Positions 1-15,118 of a stretch of DNA of 64,000 nucleotides are shown in pieces. Position 1 is the stretch's first letter, and the number at the start of each line of letters is the position of its first letter. The notes below the pieces were generated by a model, which saw only the letters and a list, made by a program, of their open reading frames with translations, did not search any database and was not told the origin of the DNA. The position numbers and the translations under genes were made by a program. This stretch comes from Russula earlei (Eukaryota; Basidiomycota; Agaricomycetes; Russulales; Russulaceae), in contig JAGFNK010000078.1 in NCBI GenBank assembly GCA_025769875.1, forward strand, positions 62,001 through 126,000, written 5' to 3'.

Positions 1-1258
1 GGGTACTGTAGCGGCCTGCGCCCCTACGCTGCACATTTGCTCTCACCTCGGAGGCGCAAGCCCATCATATCCCAATACCGACAGCACAACTTCCCTCATA
101 ATTGCACTTCTCGGCAGCGCATCCTCCGTCCATCGTTTTTAATGCGCAAATACAACATGAACACCTCAATGAAGCTTTTGGACGATCCCGATATTCCTGG
201 GTAGGGACTTCATTAGTATACTTTGACAACAGCATATATCATTTCTATCCGCCCACCCTATAGGGGTCTAGATGACCCATGTAATCTACAGCGACCCGAG
301 AATCGTTTTTCCTTCCAGTTGAAGTTCTCGACGTAGCTTGCAGTAAGGGTAATTCGTACACTCATGTTACGACTTAAATGATGATCTTATCAGTAGTCGA
401 TCATTGATGCGACATTCTGTGGCAATGTTACTCTCCTGTTCCTATATCACGATCGTTAGTGGTGGATCGTCGATGCGACACCTTATGATCCCCTTTTTTT
501 CTTTCCTGAGCACTGGTTGGTGAGTGCTAGTCTCTGTTTGTTTCCGGCTTGCATTCGCACCTACATCCAAGCCCCAGATCCTCCCCATCGCCTTTACAAG
601 CGCCCTTTAACACCTCTCGCCGTCCTTGCCCTTGCCACGTCTACCACACTGCCTGCTCTGTCTGCGCCTGCGCTGATTCGGTATGACAGCCCGCGTCTAG
701 GCGAAAGGGGGCAGCGTTCCTCACAGATTCGAAATTTCGAAGAACGATTACCTCCAGGCTCGAGGACTTGAAAAACGCTACTCGTTGAGCTGGGACATTA
801 TGCATTCCAAACCAGGAAGAGCTGTCGTTGTTGGGCCCGGGAGTTCTAGGTGGCCACTATTGGTGTAAGGAACACCCTGACCGGTGCAACCAGACCATAA
901 CAATATGACAAGATATGGAGGAGGATTAATAGAGTTTCCAGGGGAGAATGGACTTGATTCTCGAGAGTATCACATAAGATTGCCAACATGGTTTGCACTT
1001 GTGCCTGATAAAAGCATCCAGGTCACGTGGATCATTTGGTTCTGTTCCAACTTCCAACAACAGGATGATTCCTTTGAATGTCTGGCCAACCCTGCATCAT
1101 ACAAAGGATCTTGCAAATGACGACATGTGAAGGCCACGTTGAGAGGTTTATTTGTGGTCGAACTCCCCCTTGCCCATCCACGTTGAAGGCGAAGGCGTGC
1201 GGTGTCCGCTGTAACTCCTATCCTGCTTGCTTTCCCCTTCCTTTCCCGAGTTACATTT
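1..1258. other. 5' flank without a supportable gene
   Basis: I see no convincing coding exon here. Short open frames exist but have no recognisable motif and no coherent splice chain. A short motif of the form CGAT(C)-ATTGATGCGACA / GGATCGTCGATGCGACA occurs twice near 398-415 and 465-482 and may be a degenerate direct repeat. The last few hundred bases presumably hold the promoter and 5' UTR of the downstream TPR-CHAT gene. An upstream exon of that gene cannot be excluded. Confidence 0.5.
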
Positions 1259-4200
1259 ATGGATGTCCCACACCGTAAGTTCATTGTCCAACCTCGACCC
1301 TCTCCAGCTGTACTGTGTCTCAATCTCATCTTTGCAGTCCCTCTCCAAAACCTCGATAATTACATTTCTCTTATTCAAAACCTCATCTCGTTTCTACCTT
1401 ATCATCTGCGCACTCCCTGTGTACATTCCCTCGCAATGGCACGATTTCAGCGTTACATGTTAACGAGGCAACGGCACGACCTTGATCTGTCTATCCTCCG
1501 CTCCACTGAGGCAATATTCCTCCCCCCTCCATGGGGCGGAGCTCCCCCCAACATCATTCAGATATTCTTCTCCATCTCCCTCACCCTCTTTCACCGTGCC
1601 AGAGAGTCCAGGCGACCCAAAGATGTCAAGCATAGCGTCATGTACCTTCGCTTTCTCCACAATCAACCCCTTGAAATTTTTAATGTTCCCCCGGATCTTG
1701 TCACAGAAGTTTTCGTCCATGCATTGGCGATCCAGGTAGAGTTGGATCTTGGACAGACTCAAGATATCGAAGAAATGGCGGTTCTCTGCCTCGAGCTTCT
1801 TGATTCTGACATCTCGATAACGCCTTCAACCGACTCCATCATGGCCTTGTTTCGAGCTATTAAGGCTCAATTTGTACGATGGGATGGATTACGAGAACCT
1901 CCCAAGAAAGCCATTGAATGTCTACGAGAGGCAAACAGACGCCTACCAGATTCGCACCAACTCTCCATCGCACTTGCATGTGTTCTATTTAATCGCTTCA
2001 ATATAACCTACTCGAACGATGACTACGAAGAGGCAACCGCCATTCTGGATAAGGTCATCGCTTCCTGTCCGCCTGGAGGTCAATTCCAGGTGATTGCCTT
2101 GCATATGGTTGCCTTCCTCGCGCAAGCCCGATCAGTATTTGATGGGAAGCCAGTAAATGTGGAGTACGCGATCTACCGCATTCGTACCTTACTTGGAGGC
2201 TCCTCTGTTGAAGAACCTTTTCGTCCGGGTCTCATCCAAGAGCTCGCTCGCCTTCAGGCAATACGCTTCGATGACTCTGGTGGCATAGATGGTATCCAAG
2301 ACGCGAATTCTTGTAATTCAGAATATTCCTGCCGTCCATCATTTCGGGATCTGACTGAATCGCTCGCTGAGCCGAATGGTGTCAAATCTCTTCCGATAAC
2401 GACAGAGCGTCAACATCTTGAGGCACTTCTTTCTACCCCTCGATTTACCAATGTAACGGATATCGTGGAGGCTATCGAATATTGTCGAGTTTGGCTTACT
2501 TCTTACCCCCACAGTGGACTCGCAACCCTTGCCGGCATAACCCTATGCTTACTCCTCCTCCGCGCTTTTTCGTACACCGATAAAATGGATTACCTCAATG
2601 AGGCAATTTCCGTCCTTCAAGACCATCTCATCAACCCTGGTGTGGGGCGGTGCCGTTTCATGGTAGTCGGACTGCTTATTTCATCCGTCACTATCCGTTT
2701 CAACCGACTCTACCGCAAAGAGGACTTCAATGAACTAATGGAACTTTTCCCCGTGGCAGTCAATGATAGACGCGGGAGGACACCTGAACGGTTCACACGT
2801 TCGTGCGAGTGGGCACGGACCGCACGCTTTTTCGGACATCCCAGCGCCTCGACTGCGTACGACTGTGCTGTCTCGTTAATACAAGATACTCTTACGTTTG
2901 CTCCAACTCTTGAAATACAACATTCCCGGCTAGTCGCGATGCGCCATAGTTATGAGACGCTACCGCTGGACTCCGCATCTTATCTCGTCCACATGGGTCG
3001 ACTCCCTGAAGCGATCGAGACCTTGGAACGAGGAAGAGCCTTACTTTGGTCCGAAATGCGTGGCCTCCGTACTTCAATTGATCAAATTCGCGCGGTCGAC
3101 TTGCATATAGCAGACAAATTCACGGCGATCAATAGAAATCTTGAGATGCTGACCTTGACCGCCTTACCGGACGGCAATGGTGGTGAAGTCGGTAGCTTCG
3201 AAGAGATGGAGCCATTCGGTCGTCTGGTGGTGGAACAACAGAAACTTTTAGACGATCGCGACAAGATTATCTCGCAACTTCGAACGTTGCCGAGCTTCGA
3301 GAACTTCTTGAAGGCATCTCCCTTCGACAGTCTCCGTTCCGCTGCTGCACGTGGACCGGTCATCATTATCAACCATTGTATATGGCGTCCAGATATTCTC
3401 ATTCTCATCCATGACTCTCCTTCCTGTCTTATCCACACCCCGAACGATTTCTATAGCCGCGCGAACAAATTACGGGATCGGCTATTGGATGCGCGAAAAA
3501 AAGGCCTGGACTCAGATGAATACGAGGTGGCTCTACGTGTTGTACTCGAGGAGCTTTATGAGCTTGTCGGCCGCCCTGTGATCCAAAGGCTCAGTGAGTT
3601 GAATGTACCGGAACAGTCTCGCGTGTGGTGGTGCCCGACTTCTGCCTTCTGCTCTCTTCCACTTCACGCGATGGGCCCCATCCCATCCGACGACGGCGCG
3701 CCACGGTATTTCCTGGACTTGTACATTCCCTCATACACACCAACGCTTTCCGCGCTCATCGAATCCAACAAGCATGGCTCAAAAATGTTGGAGAAACCGT
3801 CGATCCTTCTCGTTTTGCAGCCAGATGCATCTATGGAACAGGCATTGGAAGAGATGCAAGTCGTCCAGTCCGTCAACACCCGCGTGACGACCCTGATCTC
3901 GGCAACGGCGACACCCCCTGCTGTGCTGGAGCGCCTCCGGGACCACCGGTTCGCGCACATTGTGTGCCATGGGATTCTCGAGCCGGGGAAGCCGTTCGAC
4001 GCCTCGTTCAAGCTTTACAGAGACAAGCGCCTTTCCTTGCTTGATATCGTACGATCTCGACTCCCCGACGCCGAGTTTGCGTTCCTGGCGGCCTGCCACA
4101 CTGCAGAGCTGACTGACAAGAGTCTCGCGGACGAGGCCCTGCACCTCACTGCTGCGATGCAGTACTGCGGATTCCGCAGTGTCGTCGGGACAATGTGGGC

Positions 4201-4393
4201 GATGGCAGATACGGACGGGCAGCACCTGGCCAGGAACTTTTACAAGTCGGTGTTCTCAGGCAAGAAGCAGGGGGTACGTTATTACGAGAAAACCGCAAGA
4301 GCGCTTCGAGATGCCGTCGTAAAGTTACGGAGTCAGAGAGGGAGAGGGATGACTTTGGAGCGTTGGGTAAACTTTGTGCATTACGGTGCATGA
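1259..4393 (+). CDS. TPR-CHAT domain protein (caspase-like fold)
   Basis: This is a large soluble protein of about 1,020 residues. The N-terminal two thirds is alpha-helical and resembles the degenerate tetratricopeptide arrays of agaricomycete TPR-CHAT proteins. The last ~300 residues form a CHAT domain (caspase/separase-related). The putative catalytic pair is visible: His in HIVCHG (codon at 3968-3970) and Cys in LAACHTAE (codon at 4094-4096). Other CHAT landmarks are the WWCPTSAFCSLPLHA and SVVGTMWAMAD segments. The first ATG in frame is at 1259. A 63-nt in-frame segment at 1275-1337 has perfect GTAAGT and TTTGCAG ends and is probably an intron. ATG 1436 is an alternative start. CHAT domains are proteases in some bacterial systems; activity and substrate here are unknown. 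The family is strongly expanded in mushroom-forming fungi. Confidence 0.85.
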   Translation: MDVPHRKFIVQPRPSPAVLCLNLIFAVPLQNLDNYISLIQNLISFLPYHLRTPCVHSLAMARFQRYMLTRQRHDLDLSILRSTEAIFLPPPWGGAPPNIIQIFFSISLTLFHRARESRRPKDVKHSVMYLRFLHNQPLEIFNVPPDLVTEVFVHALAIQVELDLGQTQDIEEMAVLCLELLDSDISITPSTDSIMALFRAIKAQFVRWDGLREPPKKAIECLREANRRLPDSHQLSIALACVLFNRFNITYSNDDYEEATAILDKVIASCPPGGQFQVIALHMVAFLAQARSVFDGKPVNVEYAIYRIRTLLGGSSVEEPFRPGLIQELARLQAIRFDDSGGIDGIQDANSCNSEYSCRPSFRDLTESLAEPNGVKSLPITTERQHLEALLSTPRFTNVTDIVEAIEYCRVWLTSYPHSGLATLAGITLCLLLLRAFSYTDKMDYLNEAISVLQDHLINPGVGRCRFMVVGLLISSVTIRFNRLYRKEDFNELMELFPVAVNDRRGRTPERFTRSCEWARTARFFGHPSASTAYDCAVSLIQDTLTFAPTLEIQHSRLVAMRHSYETLPLDSASYLVHMGRLPEAIETLERGRALLWSEMRGLRTSIDQIRAVDLHIADKFTAINRNLEMLTLTALPDGNGGEVGSFEEMEPFGRLVVEQQKLLDDRDKIISQLRTLPSFENFLKASPFDSLRSAAARGPVIIINHCIWRPDILILIHDSPSCLIHTPNDFYSRANKLRDRLLDARKKGLDSDEYEVALRVVLEELYELVGRPVIQRLSELNVPEQSRVWWCPTSAFCSLPLHAMGPIPSDDGAPRYFLDLYIPSYTPTLSALIESNKHGSKMLEKPSILLVLQPDASMEQALEEMQVVQSVNTRVTTLISATATPPAVLERLRDHRFAHIVCHGILEPGKPFDASFKLYRDKRLSLLDIVRSRLPDAEFAFLAACHTAELTDKSLADEALHLTAAMQYCGFRSVVGTMWAMADTDGQHLARNFYKSVFSGKKQGVRYYEKTARALRDAVVKLRSQRGRGMTLERWVNFVHYGA

Positions 4394-5430
4394 TCGAGTT
4401 CGCTATTTTCCATGCGTGTGACCGCTATCGACCATTGTCTTCCGGGATCCTTTCCGGCTCTCCGTCGCACGGCTCGCACTCTATTGAGTTCATACTTGCT
4501 AGCTTAAACTTGTGCTGTCACGCGTTCTCGCTGCCTCTTGATTGTGAGCGCTCGAATTAGCCGTGCAGCCGATTGTCTGTAGCACACATGTCGTACGCCT
4601 AGAAGGAAGGCCGTTCAACGAACTGATCACTAAACGATTGCCGCTTGTTGCTGTACTAGTAGTATGGGGCAGGCACTTAGCTTGACACTACACTATACCG
4701 GAACGATTGCCGGTTCGGAACCATGGCTGATCTATAGAGAACGTGACATGGCGGAGCGCAGGTTGCTTGCCGTGAATGAAAGGGCGACGCTACGTGGTCT
4801 GAACGCACGGATGATCAAGGTCATCAACGAGGACGAGCGATCGTGTGCCAGTGAGGTCGTCTGGATTTCCGAGACTGCTCGATTCCCTATCACCCGTGTA
4901 AGCCCGGTTAGACACAGATCTTTTGTTAGCATGTATGACACAAGTCAAGCAGCAGACAGGCAACCCAGTGGCGAATCGCACCCGATTCTAATTGACTGCA
5001 TCATGCGTGAAAGCTTGAAGGCTTTGTCCATACCACACATCATCTCTCTTGACGCTGTTGCCCTTTGCCTACTTCGCCACGGTGGATTGAAACCGCTCAT
5101 AACGATCTTCTTGCGGACTTCCTAGGATCATGTCCCTCTGAACGTCACCCAATACTCCCAGCGTCCCCCTTCTCCCTCTCAACATCCTCCCCGCACCCTG
5201 GGGAATATTCGTAATTCTCTCGTATCACGAAGCACTCATGCGTGAGATAAAGTTGCAAAGGTTCCCGGACGGTCCCATCATCGGTATCTGTCATCGCCAT
5301 CCTTTGTCATTCGCCTCCTACTCGTCTGCTTCAGAACCCTTGTCGCACGCACTCCACATAGAACTGTATACCTCACCGCTGCAGTGTATTGAGTAGTTCA
5401 GCGCCGCTTCGGGCAGACAGGGCCGAACAA
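4394..5430. other. Intergenic stretch, no supportable gene
   Basis: A 153-codon open frame at 4664-5125 (+) has no recognisable motif, no hydrophobic segment and no splice partners, so I leave it uncalled. The rest should hold the 3' ends of the CHAT gene and of the WDR24 gene, whose stop lies at 5431. I see no structured element. Confidence 0.5.
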
Positions 5431-8400
5431 TCAATGCTTCTCGTCCTCCCTGAAATTTGCCACCCAACAAAAATGGCCGCATCCTGCCGCGCAGGAATGA
5501 CCCATCAGCTGGCGAGGTGCGGGTGCGACGGTGGACGTATCAAACGGATCATCGGGTACCACGAGTTCAGTCGTGTCATCACCCTCCCCATCTTTGCCAC
5601 GCGACGTCGAACAGCCCGGGCGAGGAGGCAATTTCGGCTGGGACGCCGGCGACGATGACCGTGATGCTGGAAGGAGAGCCAACGGCATCTCTGCGTAGAA
5701 CCGCCTGTAGCATGCCTGGTGGCCGCCGTGCGAACAGACGACGCACTGGAAAAGTAAAGATTTTACTGGAAGGTGACTGTGCACACGTTGGAAGCCGATG
5801 TTTGATAGGAGGAAATAACGTACCAAATCGAGCACTTTGCTGCAGGCAATCTACAGGTCGGGCACATCGAACCACCTCGCTGAGCGAGGATGGGCTTTCC
5901 GCATCGCCCACAAGACATATAGACTGTTGTTTGAAGCTGCAAAAAAAAAAAACACGATTCGCGTTGGATGGGAACGTTCGGTCGAAAGAGGTTCACTTAC
6001 ATTGGCTGGGGAGCGTATATCGGGTAAAACTGAGTGCTTCCGAAGATATACTGCGGTGATGTACAGCTTCATCCGCGTGAGCAGATCTAGATACGCAAAA
6101 GCGCCAGCACTCAGACTACAGCTGTTGTGACGATGGTGAGCGTACCAATATAGGCTTCTACAAATAACTGCACACGCTGTGTCCCTATCTGTAGCTCTTC
6201 CGATGCTACGAGCGCCAACATGGCGCAAGTTTGCACGTCCCCAGCCTCTGCACGCTCTTCCAGCGCCTCTCGGAGCGCGCAGCGAATTGCCTTGCGCACG
6301 CTCTCCACGCGTCTTCGTACGGTGTCACGCACGATGACGTCCTGCGCATCCGACGCATCGCCATGCGCATCTGCGTTTGAGCCAAACAGACCATCGGATA
6401 CGGACACGCCGCCCGAGGTGACGCGCGACGTGCTCGTTGCTTGCGTGGGCGGGAGAAATGGCAGCTCATGCTCGCCGTCGTCGTGCGCTGTGACCGTCCG
6501 CATGCTGCTGCGCGAGCCCGGCCGCGCGAGCGGTACTCGCGCCGGTCGCGCCGGACCGGACAGCGCCCGCGTGGCGCTGCGACTGCTGTGCCTGGCAGCG
6601 CGCCTGCGCAGGGATTGGGAGCGGGCGCGGGTCCGAGTCGGCGCTGTTTCGCCGTCGGACTCGGTGTCTGTGGATGCGGGCGACGGAGAGTCGCTGTCCA
6701 TTTCGCGCTCGTCTTCGGTCCACGTTTGGTGGCCTGCGGCGGCAACGCGTGAGAGCGGGCTGGGATGTGGTTGCGTGATCGAAAAGCGTGATGATGCATG
6801 TGTAGTGGGTGATACAGCTGAAGCAGACGGGAGGGAGCTGAGGTCGCTCTCACTTCCGCTCGAATCCGAGTCGTCCAGGGTGCCCTCACCAATATGACGT
6901 AAACTAGGAGAGCTAGGACTATCGCTTTGGACAAGTGAGGGGGTGGAAATAGAAGGCCGTCGGAGAGGCGGTAGGGCTCGCGGACGGTTGGCAAGAAATG
7001 CCGCACTAGAGGGACGTCGCGAGAAACTTGATGGGGAAGGAGAGGTCGTTGACGGTGTACTGAGCACAGACTGAGGGCTCGAAATTGAAATTGTTTGTGT
7101 TGCATTGGGAACACGCTGAGGGGATGGTGAGTTCGATGTCGAGGTAGAGGAAGCGGGAAGTGGAGAACCCCCTGAAGAAGGATATGGCGTGTGTCCATTC
7201 AATAAAGGATCGGGGGACAAGCCTTTTGGCGTATCAGGGGGTGGGAGGGAAGAGCTCGCAGAAGTCGCAATGGCCGTAGGAGCCGAGTGTGACTGAGGCA
7301 GAGTGCGAGAAGAGAGCGACAAGGGAGACAGTGGAGGCGTCGGCGGGCGAGATGTCAAAGGAGAGGCCGTGGCGTGGGCGAAAAGAGACCTTAGCAGACA
7401 CCACATCTGGAAAACTTGGTAGTGATCTGCTTGTAAAGCAATCTGTGCATTGTTCTCGCATATTGTCACTTTGTCGGATCCATCAACTACGTAACCTTTG
7501 GCGAGAATGGAAAACCTATCCGAATCTTGGTGGGAAGGATCGAACACGTGTGTCCCCACAGTTTGTACGACCGGTTTGAACGGCTTGCTTCCTAGCACAT
7601 TTGCTTTAGGGAAGGGGGCAGATAGCCTAATCTTCGGGTCTCTTAAAAAACGGAGTGGTAAGCTTTTGACGATGAAATAACAAAGAAAGAATTTCACATA
7701 TCGTCGTATGGGACTTCCCATGGGACCTTCTTATCTGCAACAAAAGCAAGCGAATGCGAAACAGCCCACGAAGCGGCAAGACGGGGGACGGCATCTAAAG
7801 CACGATATGAATTCCTGAGATCAAGTTGGGCGAACGTCCCAGACGTGTGCTGCGTCCAGAGGGCGTGTGAGTCCCGAAACTCGAAATCTAATAGTCGGAT
7901 TTCAGCCCAAGTTCTGCCTATAGAGACAAAACTTACCAGTGACACCGCCCTCGATTGCAGAACCTCCGACTTGCCACTTTGCGATGTGGCCCCTCCTTAC
8001 GTCCCAAATCTCAATTGCATCTCCTATATCTATTCTTCTTTTCGTGGGAGCCACCTCGGGCTTCTCTGGATCAACGTCCAATATAGTGGAGGAATCATTG
8101 ATTTCTGGCATTGAGCCCATGCCAAACTCTGCGTTCGAGGCGACCGCGAGCTCGCACTCATACCCCGGACGCCACCGAACGCGACGTACAGAAAATCGTG
8201 TAGCAAGCGTATAGGCGGGTATGCGCTCGACGTGAGGACCAGTGATATCCCAAACTTTGACGGTTCGATCTAGCGAGCCACTGGCGATCCATCCACCAGC
8301 GCCGGGAACACCTCCATCCGGTGCACACCAGTCCAATGTAAGAATAGGACCCGTGTGAGCAACAGGCAGACGGTCGAGCTGACCCTTTGAGCCCATCGAG

Positions 8401-9388
8401 AGATCATACCTGAGAGTGAAGTGGATCAGCAGAGAGTTAATGAGATGCTACCTAACTACCTGTACAGGGAACCATTATCCAGGCCCACAATGGCATGTAC
8501 AGGACAAGCTTGACTGCATGAAAAGGCTGCAGTGCGCACGGCAGTAGGGTGGTGGAGCCTTATGACAGAGTTTTTCATATCTCGCAGGTCCTGGTTAAAT
8601 TTCAAAGCGTATCCACACCAATGTATGCCATGGACTTACCCAGACCCTTACGTCGCCATCAGCAGAGCCAGTCATACAATAGTTGGCCACGATTGGAGAG
8701 TATGCGAGCACATGAATCGAACGTAGGTGGAGGCGTGTCCGACGCTCTACGCAAGGATATGTACATATAGGGTACGCCGCCCACGATCGAAGCACCCACC
8801 ATACTTGGAGGGGCCCAGTTTGTTGAGGTCCCACATTATGAGTTCACCGTTTCGCGCGCTGGTGAGGATCTTGTTATCGTAGCCTGGGAGATGGGACTGA
8901 GATGGAAGACTTGTCTTTCCTCGACTTATGAGCAAGACTTACTCCCTCGACCCCAAGCGACGTCGGTACTGACACTCTCCATCTTCAAGCCACTGCCAGT
9001 CCACAAATTGCGTGATGCATCGACGCGGTGGCCTCCCCGACCAACAGCAGACTTGTGGTCTGGATTGAGAGAAGTTTGGGTATCGGAAATGCGCAAGATA
9101 CGCAAAGCTATGAGTGGATACGACGCATGGGCTAAATATCGTGCATACAGAACCATGGAAGGACACACATTCCTTTCCAGAAACCACACACCGCTCTCCA
9201 TCTTCACTTTTCGCAATTGCAGCTCCACCGCTGCTGGCCGCACCTGGGAGTCTGACGGTACGAGTTGGACCCTGATACCCATGCGACCGGGCATCGGTGT
9301 AGAAGTCAGATGATGCCGGAAATGAGCTGACATGGATCGAAGGGCGTTGAGGACGCTTGTCAGGGCCTTGTGTGGAGGAGAGTAGCAT
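5431..9388 (-). CDS. RTC1: SEA/GATOR2 complex subunit, WDR24/Rtc1 (Sea2) homologue
   Basis: This is a homologue of WDR24 (yeast Sea2/Rtc1), a scaffold subunit of GATOR2/SEACAT that relieves GATOR1 inhibition of TORC1 at the vacuole. The predicted exons are 9388-9169, 9107-8943, 8883-8800, 8746-8640, 8590-8460, 8409-7937, 7887-7698, 7641-6146, 6086-6001, 5936-5824 and 5776-5431, giving 1,136 aa; all phases match. WD40 blades fill residues ~50-450 (e.g. SARNGELIMWDL, TGSADGDVRVW, SGSLDRTVKVWD). A Ser/Pro/Arg-rich insert of about 300 residues follows, then helices ending in YIDLLTRMKLY. The C-terminal zinc/RING-like region reads CGRCGKPI, CPTC, CSICHLPVK, CVVCSHGGH and CAAGCGHFC, the characteristic WDR24 cysteine/histidine pattern. 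It diverges from the Sip5 gene across 135 bp. Confidence 0.9.
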
Positions 9389-9523
9389 GAGGGAATGTGA
9401 ATGTTGCAAGAGAGACACGTGCCCGGGTCAGAGGTGGGTTCGTCGGGTCCAGCGCAGCGCAAGTCTCTCGTGTATCTCCTTCATCTCATTGTTTCATAGC
9501 CCTGACCATCGCCTCTCGCAGTA
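9389..9523. promoter_or_regulatory. Divergent promoter region between WDR24 and Sip5 genes
   Basis: Only 135 bp separate the two start codons, so both promoters and 5' UTRs must share this interval or extend into the genes. I see no clear TATA box. Its regulatory role is inferred from gene orientation only. Confidence 0.4.
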
Positions 9524-11279
9524 ATGGGGAACAGCGCGTCATCATCCTCTTTCCGTGTTCACCATGAGGATACCGTCGACTTTGGTCATCTCACTCCCCA
9601 AGGGGTCTATTCCGGCAATAAAGATTGGAAGGAAGACGTTGTCACCCAACTCATCATTGACCGAAAAATTGCCCCTTTCTATAGACCCCTCGAGGACTAT
9701 GAGATCTCTTGGGACGACGACCAAATCCTTGCTGCCCGTAAAGAGCCCCCAGCCCCCGTCGACAATGATGGTTCGGGATCGCGCAATGACGCACCGCCTC
9801 ATTCCTCGAAATCTACTCATACTAAACGTCCGAGCATATCAAAGGAGCTCCCCCGTGGTGCCGAGGCTGCGATCTACAGAGATGCCATAGAGTGTCCAAT
9901 ATGCTTCCTCGTCCGTCATCTACCTGACTGAACGGCCTTAATCTTTCTCACCCTCTCTCTTTCTAGTATTATCCTCCCAATATTAATCATTCTCGTTGCT
10001 GTGACCAGGCAATTTGCTCAGAATGTTTTGTGCAAATAAAGAGAACTGAACCTACAATAACACATATGGTCTCCGATCCTGCATGCTGTCCTTTTTGTGT
10101 CCAAGAAAACTTCGGCGTTATCTACACACCCCCTCCGTGGAGAACGGGCATTGGGAGCGAAGGATGGGTGAGTCAATTCGTCTCGAATCTAGCCCACGAT
10201 GATTGAATCATTCCGCTGTGGTCCGTAATCTTCCTATTTCGGCACCCTTCCCAGGCCCACCCCACCTGGCCAGACTCACCCAAGGGCTCTCAGCGGTCAT
10301 TCGACAGCGCCAAGGTTAGACAGGGGAAACAGAGGCGGTTCAAGATCTATGATCATACCGACCCTGACGTCGTAACAGTGGGTATGAACCATTGCCCTTC
10401 GTTGTTCTGAACGTGCAGTCTCATGTCGACAACCTAGATCAAGTCCACCCGGACTGGGAGGCCAAGTTGGCGGCAGTCCAAGCCGCAGCTGCACGCCGTG
10501 CTAATCGACGTATCATTATGAGGCAGATTGGAGACCGTCTTATTCCGGTCGGCATCACGAGTGGAAGAATTCACCCACTTTCCGTCGACGCTGCTGGCGC
10601 GGAAGGAGATGGTGGAGGCAGTCGGCGCTCAAGGCGAAGACAGCAACAACAACAGGACCTCAACAGCTTTCTCGGTAATATGGGTTTTGGCGGTCGAGAT
10701 CTGGAGGAAGTGAGTGATGTCAGTTCTTGTCTTCCTCAGTGTACTAACAACCGCGTTGCACGATCCCAGTTGATGATGATGGAAGCAATGAGATTATCGT
10801 TACTCGAGCATGAAGCCCAGCAGCGGCGAGATGCCGAGCAACGAGCGAGGGACGACGCAGAGGACGGTGGCGCTCAGCCAAGAGATGAAGATCGAAATCC
10901 TTCACCGCAACCGCCACCAGCCGCAGCCGAAGCATCCTCAGATGTTGCCAGTTCCACCGCCGCGCCGACCCTTACCCCTCCCGTTTCTAGTATTTCTCCC
11001 TCTTCCAGTGCGCCTAACTTGAGCAACTTTTCGCCAAATCATCAACCGCTCTCGGAAAGCCCTCCAGACGGGTCCAATGATCTTGATTCGATGCGGCAGT
11101 CATCTCTATCTCCTGTCCAACGTCCTCCGACTGTGAGCAGGATGGACTCGCTCTCATCTTCGGTTGCACCGCCCGAGAATGCCTCGGGTCTGGAGGGCTA
11201 CCGGTTCTTAACATCCGAATCTGAGGAGTCGGTCGTCGCCCGGGAGCCACTTCTCCACGTCGAAGAGAGCGATGCATGA
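9524..11279 (+). CDS. SIP5: Sip5-like RING-type protein
   Basis: This is a homologue of yeast Sip5, a protein linked to Snf1 kinase and the Reg1/Glc7 phosphatase. Exons are 9524-9910, 9967-10167, 10255-10377, 10419-10709 and 10770-11279, giving 503 aa; all introns are phase 0. The N-terminus MGNSASSS fits an N-myristoylation signal. A RING-like cysteine set spans exons 1 and 2 ([26 protein letters not shown]), followed by the family signature [16 protein letters not shown] second conserved block, [18 protein letters not shown] through [13 protein letters not shown], is typical of Sip5. The C-terminus is Ser/Pro-rich and low in complexity. The last intron (10710-10769) is in frame but carries GTGAGT, TACTAAC and CAG, so I treat it as spliced. 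The 41-nt third intron is unusually short. Confidence 0.88.
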
Positions 11280-11470
11280 GCACGAATGCTGTACCGTGGG
11301 GGATGATGTGTTTAGGATGAATGTGAAAACGCACCTTGTAGTCTACACTTATTAGATCATTGCCTTAACTCGTCGAAACCGTGAGAATGTGCAATTTATT
11401 TTAGTTTAATAATCTGAATCGCAACGCACGAGCGGGTTCGTCAGTTCACAAAGTCCACGAATCCTGCTCG

Positions 11471-15025
<3,555 letters not shown>

Positions 15026-15118
15026 GTTACCCACTGAGACGATCAAGATTTGGAATGCGGGTTAATACCAGGGTTAATGCCAATCGCATGGACGTGGATA
15101 GAACTAGTAAAATCATTG

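Noticed and set aside
1202..1258. Upstream extension of the CHAT frame from a GTG at 1202
   Set aside because: Non-ATG start in a eukaryotic gene without other support; the first ATG is at 1259.
4664..5125. 153-codon plus-strand frame after the CHAT gene
   Set aside because: Starts in frame with ATG but shows no motif or family resemblance; not enough to call a gene.
6220..6897. 225-codon plus-strand frame inside the WDR24 gene
   Set aside because: Antisense shadow of the Ser/Arg-rich insert; the minus strand carries the family domains on both sides.
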